DNA of 44,888 nt, from contig JACCVZ010000067.1 of the NCBI GenBank assembly GCA_013697905.1, positions 1 through 44,888 on the forward strand. Reading direction: 5' to 3'. The position numbers and the translations under genes were made by a program. The DNA is from Nocardioidaceae bacterium (lineage in GTDB: Bacteria > Actinomycetota > Actinomycetes > Propionibacteriales > Nocardioidaceae). This document shows positions 29,514 through 39,358 of this stretch, in pieces. The notes below the pieces were generated by a model. It saw only the letters and a list, made by a program, of their open reading frames with translations. It did no database searches and was not told where the DNA came from. The number at the start of each line of letters is the position of its first letter. The first letter of the stretch is position 1.

Positions 29514-30395
29514 CTACTGCTCGAGCAGGTCCCGCATCAGCTGAGCCGTCTCGGACGGAGTCTTGCCGACCTTGACGCCAGCCGCTTCGAGGGCTTCCTT
29601 CTTGGCCTGCGCTGTCCCGGACGAGCCGGACACGATCGCTCCGGCGTGACCCATCGTCTTGCCTTCCGGAGCGGTGAAGCCGGCGACGTACCCGACTACG
29701 GCCTTGCTGATGTTGTCCTCGATGTACGCCGCCGCACGCTCCTCGGCATCGCCACCGATCTCGCCGATCATCACGATGGCGTCGGTGTCTGGGTCGTCCT
29801 GGAACGCTTGCAGTACGTCGATGTGGGTGGTCCCGACGATGGGGTCCCCGCCGATGCCGACTGCGGAGGAGAAGCCGATGTCACGCAGCTCGTACATCAT
29901 CTGGTAGGTCAGCGTCCCAGACTTCGACACGAGACCGATGCGCCCGGCCTTGGTGATGTCTGCCGGGATGATTCCGGCATTGGACTTGCCGGGGCTGATC
30001 AGCCCGGGGCAGTTGGGGCCGATCACCCGTGAGGTGCCCTTGGACTGCGCATAGGCGAACAGCTCCGCGGTGTCACTGACTGGCACTCCCTCGGTGATCA
30101 CCACGATGAGCGGGATGCCGGCGTCAACGGACTCCACGACCGCAGCCAACGTGTGCTTCGGCGGCACGAAGACCACCGAGACGTCCGCCCCGGTGGCCCC
30201 CACGGCTTCGGCGACAGAGTTGAACACCGGGACGGAAGCACCGTCGAAGTCGACGGTCTGACCACCCTTCTTCGGCGTCACTCCGCCCACGACGCTGGTG
30301 CCGGAGTCGAGCATCCGCTGGGTGTGCTTCGAGCCCTCGGATCCCGTCATGCCCTGCACGATGACCTTGGAGCCCTCGGTCAGGAAGATCGCCAT
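29514..30395 (-). CDS. sucD: Succinyl-CoA ligase (ADP/GDP-forming) alpha subunit
   Basis: The product is 293 aa. Motifs are [14 protein letters not shown] (CoA-binding start), [12 protein letters not shown], and the phosphorylated His250 in [12 protein letters not shown]. With SucC it makes succinate plus nucleoside triphosphate in the TCA cycle. Its ATG lies one base after the sucC stop and an AGGAG is inside the sucC end. It is convergent with the sigma-like fusion. Confidence 0.98.
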   Translation of the reverse strand: MAIFLTEGSKVIVQGMTGSEGSKHTQRMLDSGTSVVGGVTPKKGGQTVDFDGASVPVFNSVAEAVGATGADVSVVFVPPKHTLAAVVESVDAGIPLIVVITEGVPVSDTAELFAYAQSKGTSRVIGPNCPGLISPGKSNAGIIPADITKAGRIGLVSKSGTLTYQMMYELRDIGFSSAVGIGGDPIVGTTHIDVLQAFQDDPDTDAIVMIGEIGGDAEERAAAYIEDNISKAVVGYVAGFTAPEGKTMGHAGAIVSGSSGTAQAKKEALEAAGVKVGKTPSETAQLMRDLLEQ

Positions 30396-30396
30396 G

Positions 30397-31581
30397 TCAG
30401 CTCCTGTCCGATGGTGCGGACGATTCGGCGAGCTCGGCGGCCCTGTCGGCGCCGCCGTCCATGGTGTCGGCGAGCGTCACCAGTGGGTGGTGGGCATCGT
30501 CGAGAATCCGGCGGCCCTCCACGACGTTGTTGCCGTCGAGGCGCACGACGAGGGGCTTGTTCGCCTCGTCACCCAGAAGCTCGAGCGCGTTGACGATGCC
30601 GTTCGCGACCGCGTCACAGGCGGTGATGCCGCCGAACACGTTGACGAAGACACTCTTGACCTGTGGGTCGCCAAGAATGATGTGCAGGCCGTCCGCCATC
30701 ACCTCGGCCGACGCGCCACCCCCGATGTCGAGGAAGTTGGCGGGCTTCACTCCCGAGTGCTTTTCCCCGGCGTACGCCACCACGTCAAGGGTCGCCATCA
30801 CGAGCCCGGCACCGTTGCCGATGATCCCGACAGCGCCGTCGAGCTTCACGTAGTTGAGCCCCTTCGCCTTCGCCTCCGCCTCGAGCGGCGCTTCAGCGCC
30901 TTTGTCCTCGAAGGCCGAGTGGTCGGCGTGCCGGAAGTCGGCGTTGTCGTCAAGGGTCACCTTGCCATCGAGCGCGTCGAGGTGGCCGTCACCGAGCCGG
31001 ACGAGAGGGTTCACCTCGACGAGCGACGCGTCCTCCTCGACGAAGACCGTCCACAACTTCTGGATGACGCCGACTGCTTCGTCGGCCACGTCGGCCGGGA
31101 AGCCAGTAGCCTCGACGATCTCGTGAGCCTTGGCCTCGTCGACACCGACCAGCGGGTCGATAGCCACCTGAGCGACGGCATCCGGGTTCTCATGTGCCGT
31201 GACCTCGATCTCGACACCCCCCTCGGTGCTGGCGATGCAGAGGTAGCGACGGTTGGTCCGGTCGACGAGGTACGAGAAGTAGTACTCCTCGGCGATGTCA
31301 GCGGTCGGAGCCACCAGCACTCTGCGGACGATGTGACCGTTGATGTTCATGCCCAGGATCTCGCCGGCCCTCGCGACGGCGTCCTCGGGGCTTTCGGCGA
31401 GCTTCACACCGCCCGCCTTCCCGCGGCCACCGGCCTTCACCTGCGCCTTGACGACGACGCGGCCACCGAGCCGCTGAGCCGCGTCGTGCGCGTCCTCGGG
31501 GTTCTCGACGACTACGCCCATGGTTACGGGCACGCCATGCTTGGCGAACAGCTCCTTCGCCTGGTACTCCATCAGATCCAC
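30397..31581 (-). CDS. sucC: Succinyl-CoA ligase (ADP/GDP-forming) beta subunit
   Basis: The product is 394 aa from GTG 31581, giving the typical N-terminus [19 protein letters not shown]. The ATP-grasp domain shows [20 protein letters not shown], and the C-terminal ligase domain includes [23 protein letters not shown] and [14 protein letters not shown]. An ATG at 31572 is an alternative start; a reading back to 31650 has no support. It is first in the sucCD operon and divergent from the alpha/beta hydrolase gene. Confidence 0.97.
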   Translation of the reverse strand: MDLMEYQAKELFAKHGVPVTMGVVVENPEDAHDAAQRLGGRVVVKAQVKAGGRGKAGGVKLAESPEDAVARAGEILGMNINGHIVRRVLVAPTADIAEEYYFSYLVDRTNRRYLCIASTEGGVEIEVTAHENPDAVAQVAIDPLVGVDEAKAHEIVEATGFPADVADEAVGVIQKLWTVFVEEDASLVEVNPLVRLGDGHLDALDGKVTLDDNADFRHADHSAFEDKGAEAPLEAEAKAKGLNYVKLDGAVGIIGNGAGLVMATLDVVAYAGEKHSGVKPANFLDIGGGASAEVMADGLHIILGDPQVKSVFVNVFGGITACDAVANGIVNALELLGDEANKPLVVRLDGNNVVEGRRILDDAHHPLVTLADTMDGGADRAAELAESSAPSDRS

Positions 31582-31746
31582 GGTGTCGCCGTCCTTCTGG
31601 CTCTGTCCGACGGGCCGGTGTCCCGCTGCTGCCCAGGCGCCGCCGACCATGGGCGTCAGCAGCGGAAAGGTTCCGTGGGGAGCCTAGCCAGCCGAAACTG
31701 ATTTGGCAGACTCGGGGTAGCCAGCCGCCAAACTCGAGAGGATCCC

Positions 31747-32685
31747 GTGACGGACCACGCCCACCCAGCCGGATCCCCTGCGGCCTCCTCGCCCACGACG
31801 ACGCGCCGGACGGTCATTTCGGGGGATCTTCCGCTTGCGGTCTGGCAGACCCGCGCGATCGGCCCCCCTGTCGTCTTCGTGCACGGGTTCCCTGACACGC
31901 ACACGGTCTGGGACCCGGTGGTGCATCGCCTGCAGGATCGCTTCCACTGCGTGACGTACGACGTCCGCGGAGCGGGCGAGTCCGGGGTGCCCGAGCGCCA
32001 GGACGACTACGCAATCGCACACCTCGTCCGCGACCTGGCAGTGGTGATCGACGTCGTCTCCCCTGACCGCCCGGTGCACCTCGTCGGCCACGACTGGGGT
32101 TCGATCCAGGCCTGGGAGGCAGTCATCCGGGAGACGTCGGACCCGCGTTTCAGCGGTCGAATCGCCACCTACACGACGATCAGTGGGCCCTGCCTGGACC
32201 ACGTGCACGCGTTCTCGCGTTCCGCTCGACGCGGCAGCTGGCAGCTCAGGCGCCAAGGCCTCCACCAGTTGTTGCACTCGTGGTACATCTTCGCGTTCCA
32301 GCTGCCACGCCTGCCGGAGTTCCTCCTGCGACGCCACCATGGTTCGCTGCAAACCGGTGGCGGCCGCTGCAGCCACTTCGGCCCGACACTTCCCGACGAC
32401 GCTGTCAACGGACTCAACCTCTACCGCGCGAACATCTTCGCCCGCCGTGAGCGGGTGCCGGGCGGCGCCACCACCGACCTCCCCGTGCAGCTCATCGTGC
32501 CACTACGCGACAAGTATGTGCTGCCCCAGCTCACCCACGACCTGCACCGCTTCGCCTCGGACCTGACGCGTCTCGAGATCGACGCCGGCCACTGGGTTCC
32601 CCAGTCGCGGCCAGGAGAGGTCGCCGCGGCGTTGGCGGGCTTCGTCTCCGCCCACGACATGGGTCCCCGAGGGCCTTACCCCTGA
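31747..32685 (+). CDS. Alpha/beta hydrolase (epoxide-hydrolase/dehalogenase-like)
   Basis: The product is 312 aa from a GTG start. The oxyanion-hole motif HGFPD (46-50) and the nucleophile elbow GHDWGS with Asp116 point to the epoxide-hydrolase/haloalkane-dehalogenase branch. The catalytic His is in DAGHWVPQ near residue 277. A cap insertion occupies about 150-235. The substrate is unknown. In related actinobacteria a hydrolase with a C-terminal dehydrogenase is common, but here the hydrolase stands alone. It is convergent with the B12-binding protein, with 18 bases between the stops. Confidence 0.85.
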   Translation: MTDHAHPAGSPAASSPTTTRRTVISGDLPLAVWQTRAIGPPVVFVHGFPDTHTVWDPVVHRLQDRFHCVTYDVRGAGESGVPERQDDYAIAHLVRDLAVVIDVVSPDRPVHLVGHDWGSIQAWEAVIRETSDPRFSGRIATYTTISGPCLDHVHAFSRSARRGSWQLRRQGLHQLLHSWYIFAFQLPRLPEFLLRRHHGSLQTGGGRCSHFGPTLPDDAVNGLNLYRANIFARRERVPGGATTDLPVQLIVPLRDKYVLPQLTHDLHRFASDLTRLEIDAGHWVPQSRPGEVAAALAGFVSAHDMGPRGPYP

Positions 32686-32703
32686 GGCCTTAGCGAGCAG
32701 GCT

Positions 32704-33099
32704 TCAGGCGTCTGTCATCGCACGGTGGACCCAGTGCACGACGTCTTGGGTCTTCGTGCCGGGCGTGAAAATCTTGGCGACTCCGACCTCCTCGAGCAGG
32801 GGAATGTCGGCCTCGGGGATGATGCCGCCACCGAAGACGATGATGTCGGAGGCGTCACGCTCGTCGAGCAGCTGCATGACCTTCTTGAATAGCGTCAGGT
32901 GAGCGCCGGATAATACCGACAGGCCCACGATGTCGGCGTCCTCCTGGATGGCGGTCTCGACAATCTGCTCGGGCGTCTGATGCAGGCCGGTGTAGACGAC
33001 CTCCATGCCCGCGTCGCGCAGTGCTCGGGCAATCACCTTGGCGCCGCGGTCGTGCCCGTCGAGTCCGGGTTTGGCGACCACGATCCGTATCGGGGCCAT
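32704..33099 (-). CDS. Stand-alone cobalamin-binding domain protein (methylmalonyl-CoA mutase C-terminal type)
   Basis: The product is 131 aa. [20 protein letters not shown] (5-24) is the B12-binding start of acyl-CoA mutases, with DGHDRG giving His16 as the cobalt ligand. [14 protein letters not shown] and [12 protein letters not shown] complete the fold. No mutase catalytic chain is adjacent, so it may be a subunit of a split mutase encoded elsewhere, or a sensor. I chose ATG 33099; a start at 33129 adds ten unconserved residues. It is unrelated in type to the corrinoid methyl carrier at 17499, which belongs to the methyltransferase branch. Confidence 0.88.
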   Translation of the reverse strand: MAPIRIVVAKPGLDGHDRGAKVIARALRDAGMEVVYTGLHQTPEQIVETAIQEDADIVGLSVLSGAHLTLFKKVMQLLDERDASDIIVFGGGIIPEADIPLLEEVGVAKIFTPGTKTQDVVHWVHRAMTDA

Positions 33100-33462
33100 G
33101 TCGAGCTCACCGCCTCTGTGCCGTGCCACGGGCGAGTCCTCGTGACGTCGTACGACGGGTCGAGACTAGCCAATCGGCGTACCACCGGCACGAGGTGGCC
33201 ACGGCGGCCCGGATCCTGCGTCACACCCCGACTCGACCGGTGCGGAGTTTACTCGGAGCAACGCTGAATTCACGCAAGGTCACCGAAGGATGGACGTCGG
33301 GTGACCCCTCACACACCCGGCGTCACAAGGTGAACTTTCCGGCCTCATCGCGTAACCTCGCCTGGGTCCACAGCCGACCAGCCGCCGGTTTCCCACGGTG
33401 GCAGATTCGGCTAGCGTCGGACATTCCTGCCCCACGTTGTCTGCCGGAAGGAACTCCCCAGC
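33100..33462. other. Gene-free interval upstream of the M23 peptidase gene
   Basis: These 363 bases separate the divergent B12-binding and peptidase genes. I see no convincing small gene, repeat or riboswitch. A TAACCT box near 33353 could be a -10 element for a long 5' leader of the peptidase gene; this is weak. Confidence 0.4.
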
Positions 33463-34329
33463 GTGTCGACGCATCGCGCCGCCAGGCACCGCGCCAACCA
33501 GGCCGACGAGCAGCGTCCCCGACAACACTCCTCCTTCTTGGCGCCTGGCCGTCGTAGGACGTTGCCCGCGCCCCGACGATCCGGCCGCGTCGCGACACCG
33601 TCCATGATCGGCGGTCTCGCGCTGCTCGTCGCCGCGGTCGGCGCCGCCACGGCGGGCCAGGCCATCACCGCAGGACAAGACGCCACGCCGACATCATCGG
33701 CGCAGCACGGCTCGTACGTCGCCTCGATGTCGTCGGCCCCCCTCGAAGGTCGTGACGCCACCACGGTGAGTCGGTCCGCCGTGCGCCCGATGCTGGCGCA
33801 GAAGCACACCGCCAAACGCTCGGCCGCCACGACAGCCGCCCAGCAGCTCGCCGCAGAGCGCAACGACAAACTGGGAGATGCGGCCGCGGAGGCCGAGAAC
33901 TACGCCAAGGAGCTGTCGAGCAACGAGTGGGTGTTCCCGACCACCGGCTTCCACATCTCCACCTGGTTCGGCGAGGCCGGCCCCTACTGGGCGTCGGGCT
34001 ACCACACCGGAATCGACTTCGCGACCGCCTACGGTACGCCGACGGTTTCGGTCACCAACGCGACCGTGGTCCAGACGGGCTGGGACGGCCCCTACGGCAA
34101 CCAGGTCCGACTTCGGCTCGAGAACGGCGATGAGGTCTGGTACAACCACCTCAGCTCCATCGACGTGCTCACCGGCCAGCAAGTCGTCAAGGGCCAGCAG
34201 GTGGGTCGGGTCGGTGAGACCGGCAACGCGTACGGCGCACACCTGCACTTCGAGTACCGGCTGGCGTCGGACCTGCACAACGGCATCGACCCGCGTCCCT
34301 ACTTCCTCGAGCACGGTCTCGGTCTCTGA
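33463..34329 (+). CDS. M23-family cell wall peptidase (secreted or membrane-anchored)
   Basis: The product is 288 aa from a GTG start. A basic N-terminal segment (1-46) is followed by a membrane/signal helix (48-70), then a low-complexity Ala/Thr-rich and coiled linker (about 75-150). The C-terminal LytM/M23 domain keeps the zinc ligands His181 and Asp185 (HTGIDFA) and His262 in HLHFE, so it looks catalytically intact. It probably cleaves peptidoglycan cross-bridges outside the cell. It lies just upstream of pcrA, a common neighbour in this group. Confidence 0.88.
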   Translation: MSTHRAARHRANQADEQRPRQHSSFLAPGRRRTLPAPRRSGRVATPSMIGGLALLVAAVGAATAGQAITAGQDATPTSSAQHGSYVASMSSAPLEGRDATTVSRSAVRPMLAQKHTAKRSAATTAAQQLAAERNDKLGDAAAEAENYAKELSSNEWVFPTTGFHISTWFGEAGPYWASGYHTGIDFATAYGTPTVSVTNATVVQTGWDGPYGNQVRLRLENGDEVWYNHLSSIDVLTGQQVVKGQQVGRVGETGNAYGAHLHFEYRLASDLHNGIDPRPYFLEHGLGL

Positions 34330-34422
34330 CCCGGCCACCGCTGCCCCGACTGCCGAGGTCGGCCCATGGCCTGCGATTCGGTGACGTCCTCGTAGGGATC
34401 TGTCGGCGTCGCGACGTAGCAT

Positions 34423-36864
34423 ATGACCACGATGTCCGCGCTCTTCCCACTGCCTCAACTTGCCGAGTCATCGTCGCCACCGCCCACCGAGGACGCGCCC
34501 GCACGGCGACGTCAACCTAGTCGAGAGGAGCTGCTCGAGGGGCTTAACCCGTCGCAGCGAACTGCTGTCACCCATGAGGGGTCAGCCCTTCTCGTGGTCG
34601 CCGGTGCGGGTTCCGGGAAGACCCGGGTCCTCACCCGGCGCATCGCCTGGTTGCTGGCACAGCGCGGCACCCACCCCGGCTCGATCCTGGCGATCACCTT
34701 CACGAACAAGGCAGCGGCCGAGATGCGGGAGCGCGTGGCCGAGCTCGTGGGTGGACGCGCCAAGATCATGTGGGTCTCGACGTTCCACTCGTCCTGCGTC
34801 CGGATCCTGCGCAAGGAGATCGGTCGCCTGGGCTTTCGTTCTAACTTCTCGATCTACGACGACGCCGACGCGCGCCGGTTGATGACGCTGGTGTGCCGCG
34901 ACCTCGACCTCGACGCCAAGCGCTACAACCCGAGGGCGGTGCTGAACTGGGTCAGCAACTGCAAGAACGAGCTGCTCGACCACGAGGCGGCAGCAGCCAG
35001 GGCGAAGAACCACCTGGAGCGGACCTACGCCGAGTGCTACGCCTCCTATCAGCAGCGCCTCCAGGCCGCGAACGCCCTGGACTTCGACGACCTGATTATG
35101 ACGACGGTGCACCTGCTCCATGCGTTCCCTGAGGTGCGGGAGACCTACCGTCGCCGGTTCCGGCACGTGCTCGTCGACGAGTACCAGGACACCAACCATG
35201 CCCAGTACGCCCTCATCCGGGAGCTTTGCTCGGACACGTCGGCCCGGCGTACGTCGGACGGCGACCTTGTCGGGGTCGGGCCCACGAGCACGTCTGCCAG
35301 GCCCGAGACACCTGCAGCCGAGCCGGCCGAGCTGATGGTGGTGGGCGACTCGGACCAGTCGATCTACGCGTTTCGCGGCGCCAACATCCGCAACATCCTC
35401 CAGTTCGAGCAGGACTTCGCAGGCGCGAGCACTGTGGTGCTCGACCAGAACTACCGCTCCACACAGAACATCCTCAGTGCGGCCAACGCGGTGATCGCCA
35501 ACAATCCCAAGCGCCGTCCCAAGAACCTCTGGTCCGAGGCCGGCGACGGCGAGCTGATCTGTGGCTACGTCGCCGACGACGAGCACGACGAGGCGCAGTT
35601 CGTGGCGGAGGAGATCGACAGGCTCACCGACGACGGCATCGCCAAGCCGAGCGATGTTGCCGTGTTCTACCGGACCAACGCCCAGAGCCGTGTCTTCGAA
35701 GAGGTGTTCATCCGGGTGGGTCTTCCCTACAAGGTCGTCGGCGGGGTGCGGTTTTATGAGCGGCGTGAGATCCGTGACGTGCTCGCCTACCTCAGGGTGC
35801 TCGCCAACCCCGACGACACCGTGTCGTTGCGGCGCATCCTCAACGTGCCCAAGCGTGGCATCGGCGACCGTGCGGAGGCCTGTGTCGATGTGCTGTCCCA
35901 GCGCACCGGTGTGTCGTTCTGGGAGTCGTTGCGCAAGGCCGAGGACGCCCCCGCGATCGCCACCCGCTCCCTGAAGAACATCCAGGCATTCGTTGCGGCC
36001 ATGGAGAAGCTGCAACAGATGGTCGAGCAGGGCGAGCGGCCAGACGACATCGTCGACGCGGTGCTCACCTCGTCCGGCTACCTGGCCGAGCTCGAGGCCT
36101 CCGACGACCCCCAAGACGAGGCGCGGGTCGAGAACCTCGGCGAGCTGCTGGCTGTGGCCCGCGAGTTCGCCGACGAACAGGATGCCGCCAGGCTCGGCGA
36201 CTTCCTCGAACGCGTCGCGCTGGTGGCCGACGCCGACCAGATCCCCGATGGCGACGAGTCCGACGGCGTGGTGACCCTGATGACGCTGCACACAGCGAAG
36301 GGACTGGAGTTTCCCATCGTCTTCCTCAGTGGGCTCGAGGACGGCATCTTCCCGCACTCACGTGCGCTCGGCGACCCGGTCGAGCTCGAGGAGGAGCGAC
36401 GACTGGCGTACGTCGGCGTCACCCGCGCACGTCAGCGGCTCTACCTTTCCCGGGCCCTAGTCCGCTCCGCCTGGGGCGCCCCCTCGCACAACCCCGCGTC
36501 ACGGTTCCTCGACGAGATCCCCGGCGCGCTGATCGACTGGAAGCGCACCGAGTCCGCACAGACGACCTGGGGCAGCTCGTCGGCGTCGTCGCGGTATGCC
36601 GACTCCGCAGGCTATCTGCGTGGCCCGGCGACCTCGCCGATTCGCCGCAGCGCCCGCCAGCTTCCGGCGCCCAAACCGACGGGCGGAACCCGTCCCGTCC
36701 CCTCGTTGGCGCCCGGTGATCGTGTCGTCCACGACACGTTCGGCATGGGCAGCGTGGTGACAGTCGAGGGGCAGGCGGACAACGCGGTCGCCTCGGTCGA
36801 TTTCGGCTCGAGCGGGATGAAGCGCCTGTTGCTGCGTTACTCCCCCGTCGAGAAACTGTCCTAG
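34423..36864 (+). CDS. pcrA: ATP-dependent DNA helicase PcrA/UvrD
   Basis: The product is 813 aa, an SF1A 3'-5' helicase. Motif Q is in LNPSQRTAV, Walker A is AGAGSGKT (60-67), motif Ia is AITFTNKAAAEMRERV, motif II is VDEYQDTN, motif III is VGDSDQSIYAFRGA, and motif IV-VI elements include TLMTLHTAKGLEF and YVGVTRARQRLYL. The C-terminus (about 765-813) is the Tudor-like RNA-polymerase-binding domain. An insertion of about 30 residues rich in Ser/Thr/Pro separates motifs II and III. No clear ribosome site precedes ATG 34423. It acts in nucleotide excision repair and clearing of stalled forks. Confidence 0.97.
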   Translation: MTTMSALFPLPQLAESSSPPPTEDAPARRRQPSREELLEGLNPSQRTAVTHEGSALLVVAGAGSGKTRVLTRRIAWLLAQRGTHPGSILAITFTNKAAAEMRERVAELVGGRAKIMWVSTFHSSCVRILRKEIGRLGFRSNFSIYDDADARRLMTLVCRDLDLDAKRYNPRAVLNWVSNCKNELLDHEAAAARAKNHLERTYAECYASYQQRLQAANALDFDDLIMTTVHLLHAFPEVRETYRRRFRHVLVDEYQDTNHAQYALIRELCSDTSARRTSDGDLVGVGPTSTSARPETPAAEPAELMVVGDSDQSIYAFRGANIRNILQFEQDFAGASTVVLDQNYRSTQNILSAANAVIANNPKRRPKNLWSEAGDGELICGYVADDEHDEAQFVAEEIDRLTDDGIAKPSDVAVFYRTNAQSRVFEEVFIRVGLPYKVVGGVRFYERREIRDVLAYLRVLANPDDTVSLRRILNVPKRGIGDRAEACVDVLSQRTGVSFWESLRKAEDAPAIATRSLKNIQAFVAAMEKLQQMVEQGERPDDIVDAVLTSSGYLAELEASDDPQDEARVENLGELLAVAREFADEQDAARLGDFLERVALVADADQIPDGDESDGVVTLMTLHTAKGLEFPIVFLSGLEDGIFPHSRALGDPVELEEERRLAYVGVTRARQRLYLSRALVRSAWGAPSHNPASRFLDEIPGALIDWKRTESAQTTWGSSSASSRYADSAGYLRGPATSPIRRSARQLPAPKPTGGTRPVPSLAPGDRVVHDTFGMGSVVTVEGQADNAVASVDFGSSGMKRLLLRYSPVEKLS

Positions 36865-36885
36865 TTACGCAAGGCCCGCGTGACG

Positions 36886-37227
36886 TCACCAGAAGACGGC
36901 GACACCGACGTTGCCCGCGGTCAGCAGCATGATTGCACCGAACAGCCCGGCGGGGATGGTGTCCTTGCGGCGGTTCACCCAGCAGAGCACGGCGGCAACT
37001 AGCCCGACCGCCAGCTTGACGGTGACCTTCCAGTTGTCGATCGGGTCGTTGGCCCCTTCGATGACTCCGACCAGCAGCAAGCCGGTCACGATTTGGATGA
37101 GTGCGCCGTACAACATGGCTGCGTTGACGACCTTGTACTCGTCGCGGAACTGCACAAGGGCGCCACCGAAGAGCGCTGCGAAGCCCAACAGGTGGATGAA
37201 CAACAAGATGTGGCGCAGCAGGTCCAC
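36886..37227 (-). CDS. Small polytopic membrane protein of unknown function
   Basis: The product is 113 aa from GTG 37227, with AAAGGGG about eight bases upstream. It has four hydrophobic segments (about 3-24, 37-55, 67-82 and 88-108) and almost no soluble part. I do not recognise a named domain; similar proteins occur beside pcrA in actinobacteria. An in-frame start at 37272 would add a charged, unconserved 15-residue leader. It is convergent with pcrA (21 bases between the stops) and downstream of the response regulator. Confidence 0.65.
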   Translation of the reverse strand: MDLLRHILLFIHLLGFAALFGGALVQFRDEYKVVNAAMLYGALIQIVTGLLLVGVIEGANDPIDNWKVTVKLAVGLVAAVLCWVNRRKDTIPAGLFGAIMLLTAGNVGVAVFW

Positions 37228-37278
37228 GGAGCGTCCCCTTTCGGTCGCGGGCGGCGAGCGGTCTTCGGGCATTCTGCC

Positions 37279-37923
37279 CTACAACAGGCGGCGCTCCGAC
37301 GCCCACCGCGTCAACTCGTGGCGGCTCGACAGCTGGAGCTTGCGAAGCACGCTCGACACATGGCTCTCCACGGTCTTGATCGAGATGAACAGCTCCGCAG
37401 CGACCTCTTTGTACGCGTAGCCACGGGCGATCAGTCGCATCACCTCGCGCTCACGCTCCGTCAGCCGGTCGAGGTCCCCGTCGACTGAGGCGACCTCGAA
37501 CTGGCCAGCGAACGCGTCAAGCACGAAACCCGCCAACCGAGGTGAGAAGACCGCGTCGTTGTCGGCGACCCGACGGATCGCGGCGATCAGCTCCGCGCCG
37601 GTGATGTTCTTGGTGACATATCCGCGGGCTCCGCCCCGGATCACCGCGATCACGTCCTCGGCGGCGTCGGAGACGCTCAAGGCGAGGAACTTGACCTCCG
37701 GTTTCCGCGTCGAGATTCGCCGTAGCACCTCGGCACCCCCTCCGCCGGGCAGGTGCACGTCCAGGAGGACGACGTCGGGCAGCGACGACATGATGATCCT
37801 CACCGCCTCGTCGGCATCGGCCGCCTCGCCGACGATGTCGAAGACACCGGTCAGCTCCGACTTCACCCCGGTGCGGAACATGGCGTGGTCGTCGACGATG
37901 ACCAAACGCAGGAGTGGTGTCAT
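37279..37923 (-). CDS. NarL/LuxR-family response regulator
   Basis: The product is 214 aa. The receiver domain has acidic residues Asp11 and Asp12 and phospho-acceptor Asp55 (VVLLDVHLPG). The C-terminal LuxR HTH (about 150-210) reads LTEREREVMRLIARGYAYKE, then ISIKTVESHVSSVLRKL. ATG 37923 overlaps the kinase stop (ATGA), so the pair is co-translated. The linked kinase carries a PspC domain, which suggests an envelope-stress output. An upstream in-frame start at 38001 lies inside the kinase and is not supported. Confidence 0.93.
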   Translation of the reverse strand: MTPLLRLVIVDDHAMFRTGVKSELTGVFDIVGEAADADEAVRIIMSSLPDVVLLDVHLPGGGGAEVLRRISTRKPEVKFLALSVSDAAEDVIAVIRGGARGYVTKNITGAELIAAIRRVADNDAVFSPRLAGFVLDAFAGQFEVASVDGDLDRLTEREREVMRLIARGYAYKEVAAELFISIKTVESHVSSVLRKLQLSSRHELTRWASERRLL

Positions 37924-39218
37924 GGGCGTCCTTCTTCCGCCTCGCGCTTCGACGTGGGGCTCGAAGATGTTGGCCTCGCTGCGGGGGACGCGCCGTTGCA
38001 CGGCATCGTCAACCGCACCTCGGTGCCATCACCCGGCTTGCTGCGGATGACCGCATCGCCACCGTGGCGGGCCACCCGGTCCACGATGGAGCGGCGTACT
38101 CCGAGCCGGTCCTCGGCCACCTGCTCAAGCTCGAAGCCGCGGCCGCGGTCGCGTACAAAGATCTCGGCAGTTCCCGACCCTACCTCGACGAAGACATCGA
38201 CCCGGTCGGCGCCGGAGTGACGCGAGGCGTTGACGACGGCCTCGCGGGTGGCCGCCATCAGCGCCCGCGTCGAGTCGACGAGGGCAAGGTCGCCGACCAT
38301 CACCAGCTCGATCGGAACATGGTGGACGTCCTCGACCTCGGCGACGGCGCGCTGCAGAGCGGAGCGCAGCGTGTCGGTCTGCCGGTCATCAGCCTCGAAC
38401 AGCCAGGTGCGCAGCTCGCGCTCCTGTGTGCGCGCTAGCTGGCTCACCGCAACCGGGTCGGCGGCCTGGCGCTGGATCAGGGCAAGAGTCTGCAGCACGG
38501 AGTCGTGAAGGTGGGCGGCGACGTCGGCGCGTTCCTGGCTGCGGACCCGCTCTGCACGTTCTTGTCGCAGCTGCCGGGTGAGCGTCAGCAGCCATGGCCC
38601 CAGCACGAGTCCGACGCCCACGATGGCAAGCGCGATGGCGCCGAGCGTGTCATCGAGTGCCCCCGACACCCCGGCCTGGAACAGGGCAAGAAACACCGCA
38701 CCGGTGACCAAGGCCAGGCCCACTACGACACGGAGCCAGCTCTTCCAACCGGATCCCAACGAGAGCCAGTCGGTCCGAGAGCCCTCATCGGACTGCCACC
38801 ACAACAGGCCGAGCCCGGCCAGTGCCACTGCAAGCGGCCAGAAGATGCGCGGGCTCGTCCACAGCCCCGCCACCTGCAGCAGCACGACAGCTCCCAGCCC
38901 GAAGATCATCAGCGACAACGCCACTCCCATGTCATCGCCGCGGCGTGAACGGCTCGGGGTCCGCATGCCCCGCCGGGTGGCCGATCCCAGACCTGGTGCG
39001 GTGTCGTCCTCATCGATGGTGGCTACCGGCAACAGCACCCACAGGGCGGCGTACACGACTACCCCGAATCCGCCGCACAGCGCCAGAGCGACGAAACCCA
39101 CCCGCGCATGCAGCGGATCAAGCCCGAGGTGTGTGGCGAGACCCGACGCAACGCCGCCGAGGAACGAGTCCTCAGGGTCGCGGTAGGCGCGCCGGGCACG
39201 CTGGACTGTCTGGGACAT
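37920..39218 (-). CDS. PspC-domain sensor histidine kinase (HisKA_3 type)
   Basis: The product is 432 aa. The N-terminal PspC domain (about 8-68) ends in a membrane helix. More membrane segments lie around 96-120, 125-142, 162-182 and 190-213. The phospho-acceptor is His238 in VAAHLHDSVLQTLALIQ (HisKA_3), and the ATPase domain has NASRHSGAD and RDRGRGFE. I chose ATG 39218; the longer reading to 39296 overlaps the divergent promoter. The kinase and its regulator probably respond to membrane state and control the divergent PspC/LiaF-like gene. Confidence 0.92.
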   Translation of the reverse strand: MSQTVQRARRAYRDPEDSFLGGVASGLATHLGLDPLHARVGFVALALCGGFGVVVYAALWVLLPVATIDEDDTAPGLGSATRRGMRTPSRSRRGDDMGVALSLMIFGLGAVVLLQVAGLWTSPRIFWPLAVALAGLGLLWWQSDEGSRTDWLSLGSGWKSWLRVVVGLALVTGAVFLALFQAGVSGALDDTLGAIALAIVGVGLVLGPWLLTLTRQLRQERAERVRSQERADVAAHLHDSVLQTLALIQRQAADPVAVSQLARTQERELRTWLFEADDRQTDTLRSALQRAVAEVEDVHHVPIELVMVGDLALVDSTRALMAATREAVVNASRHSGADRVDVFVEVGSGTAEIFVRDRGRGFELEQVAEDRLGVRRSIVDRVARHGGDAVIRSKPGDGTEVRLTMPCNGASPAARPTSSSPTSKREAEEGRP

Positions 39219-39358
39219 GTGTCCATGATCGTCGCATAGCGGCTCGGTGACCATCCGATGGCTCCCTGATGTCTGGACGGCCGGTGTCAGGGTCACATCA
39301 AGGAGATGGGGGCTGTCCCCGATACCGCTGCGGCACCACAGCGGCGAGGCTTTCTGAC

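Noticed and set aside
33240-33462. c-di-AMP (ydaO-type) riboswitch upstream of the cell wall peptidase gene
   Set aside because: Such elements often precede actinobacterial peptidase genes. Beyond a short CGTAACCTCG stretch I could not find the conserved core segments. A covariance-model search would be decisive.
34582-36357. A 591-residue open frame antisense to pcrA, and similar long frames at 1397-2752 and 11079-12374
   Set aside because: Same reason: third-codon GC bias leaves stop-free frames opposite genuine genes; no recognisable domains.
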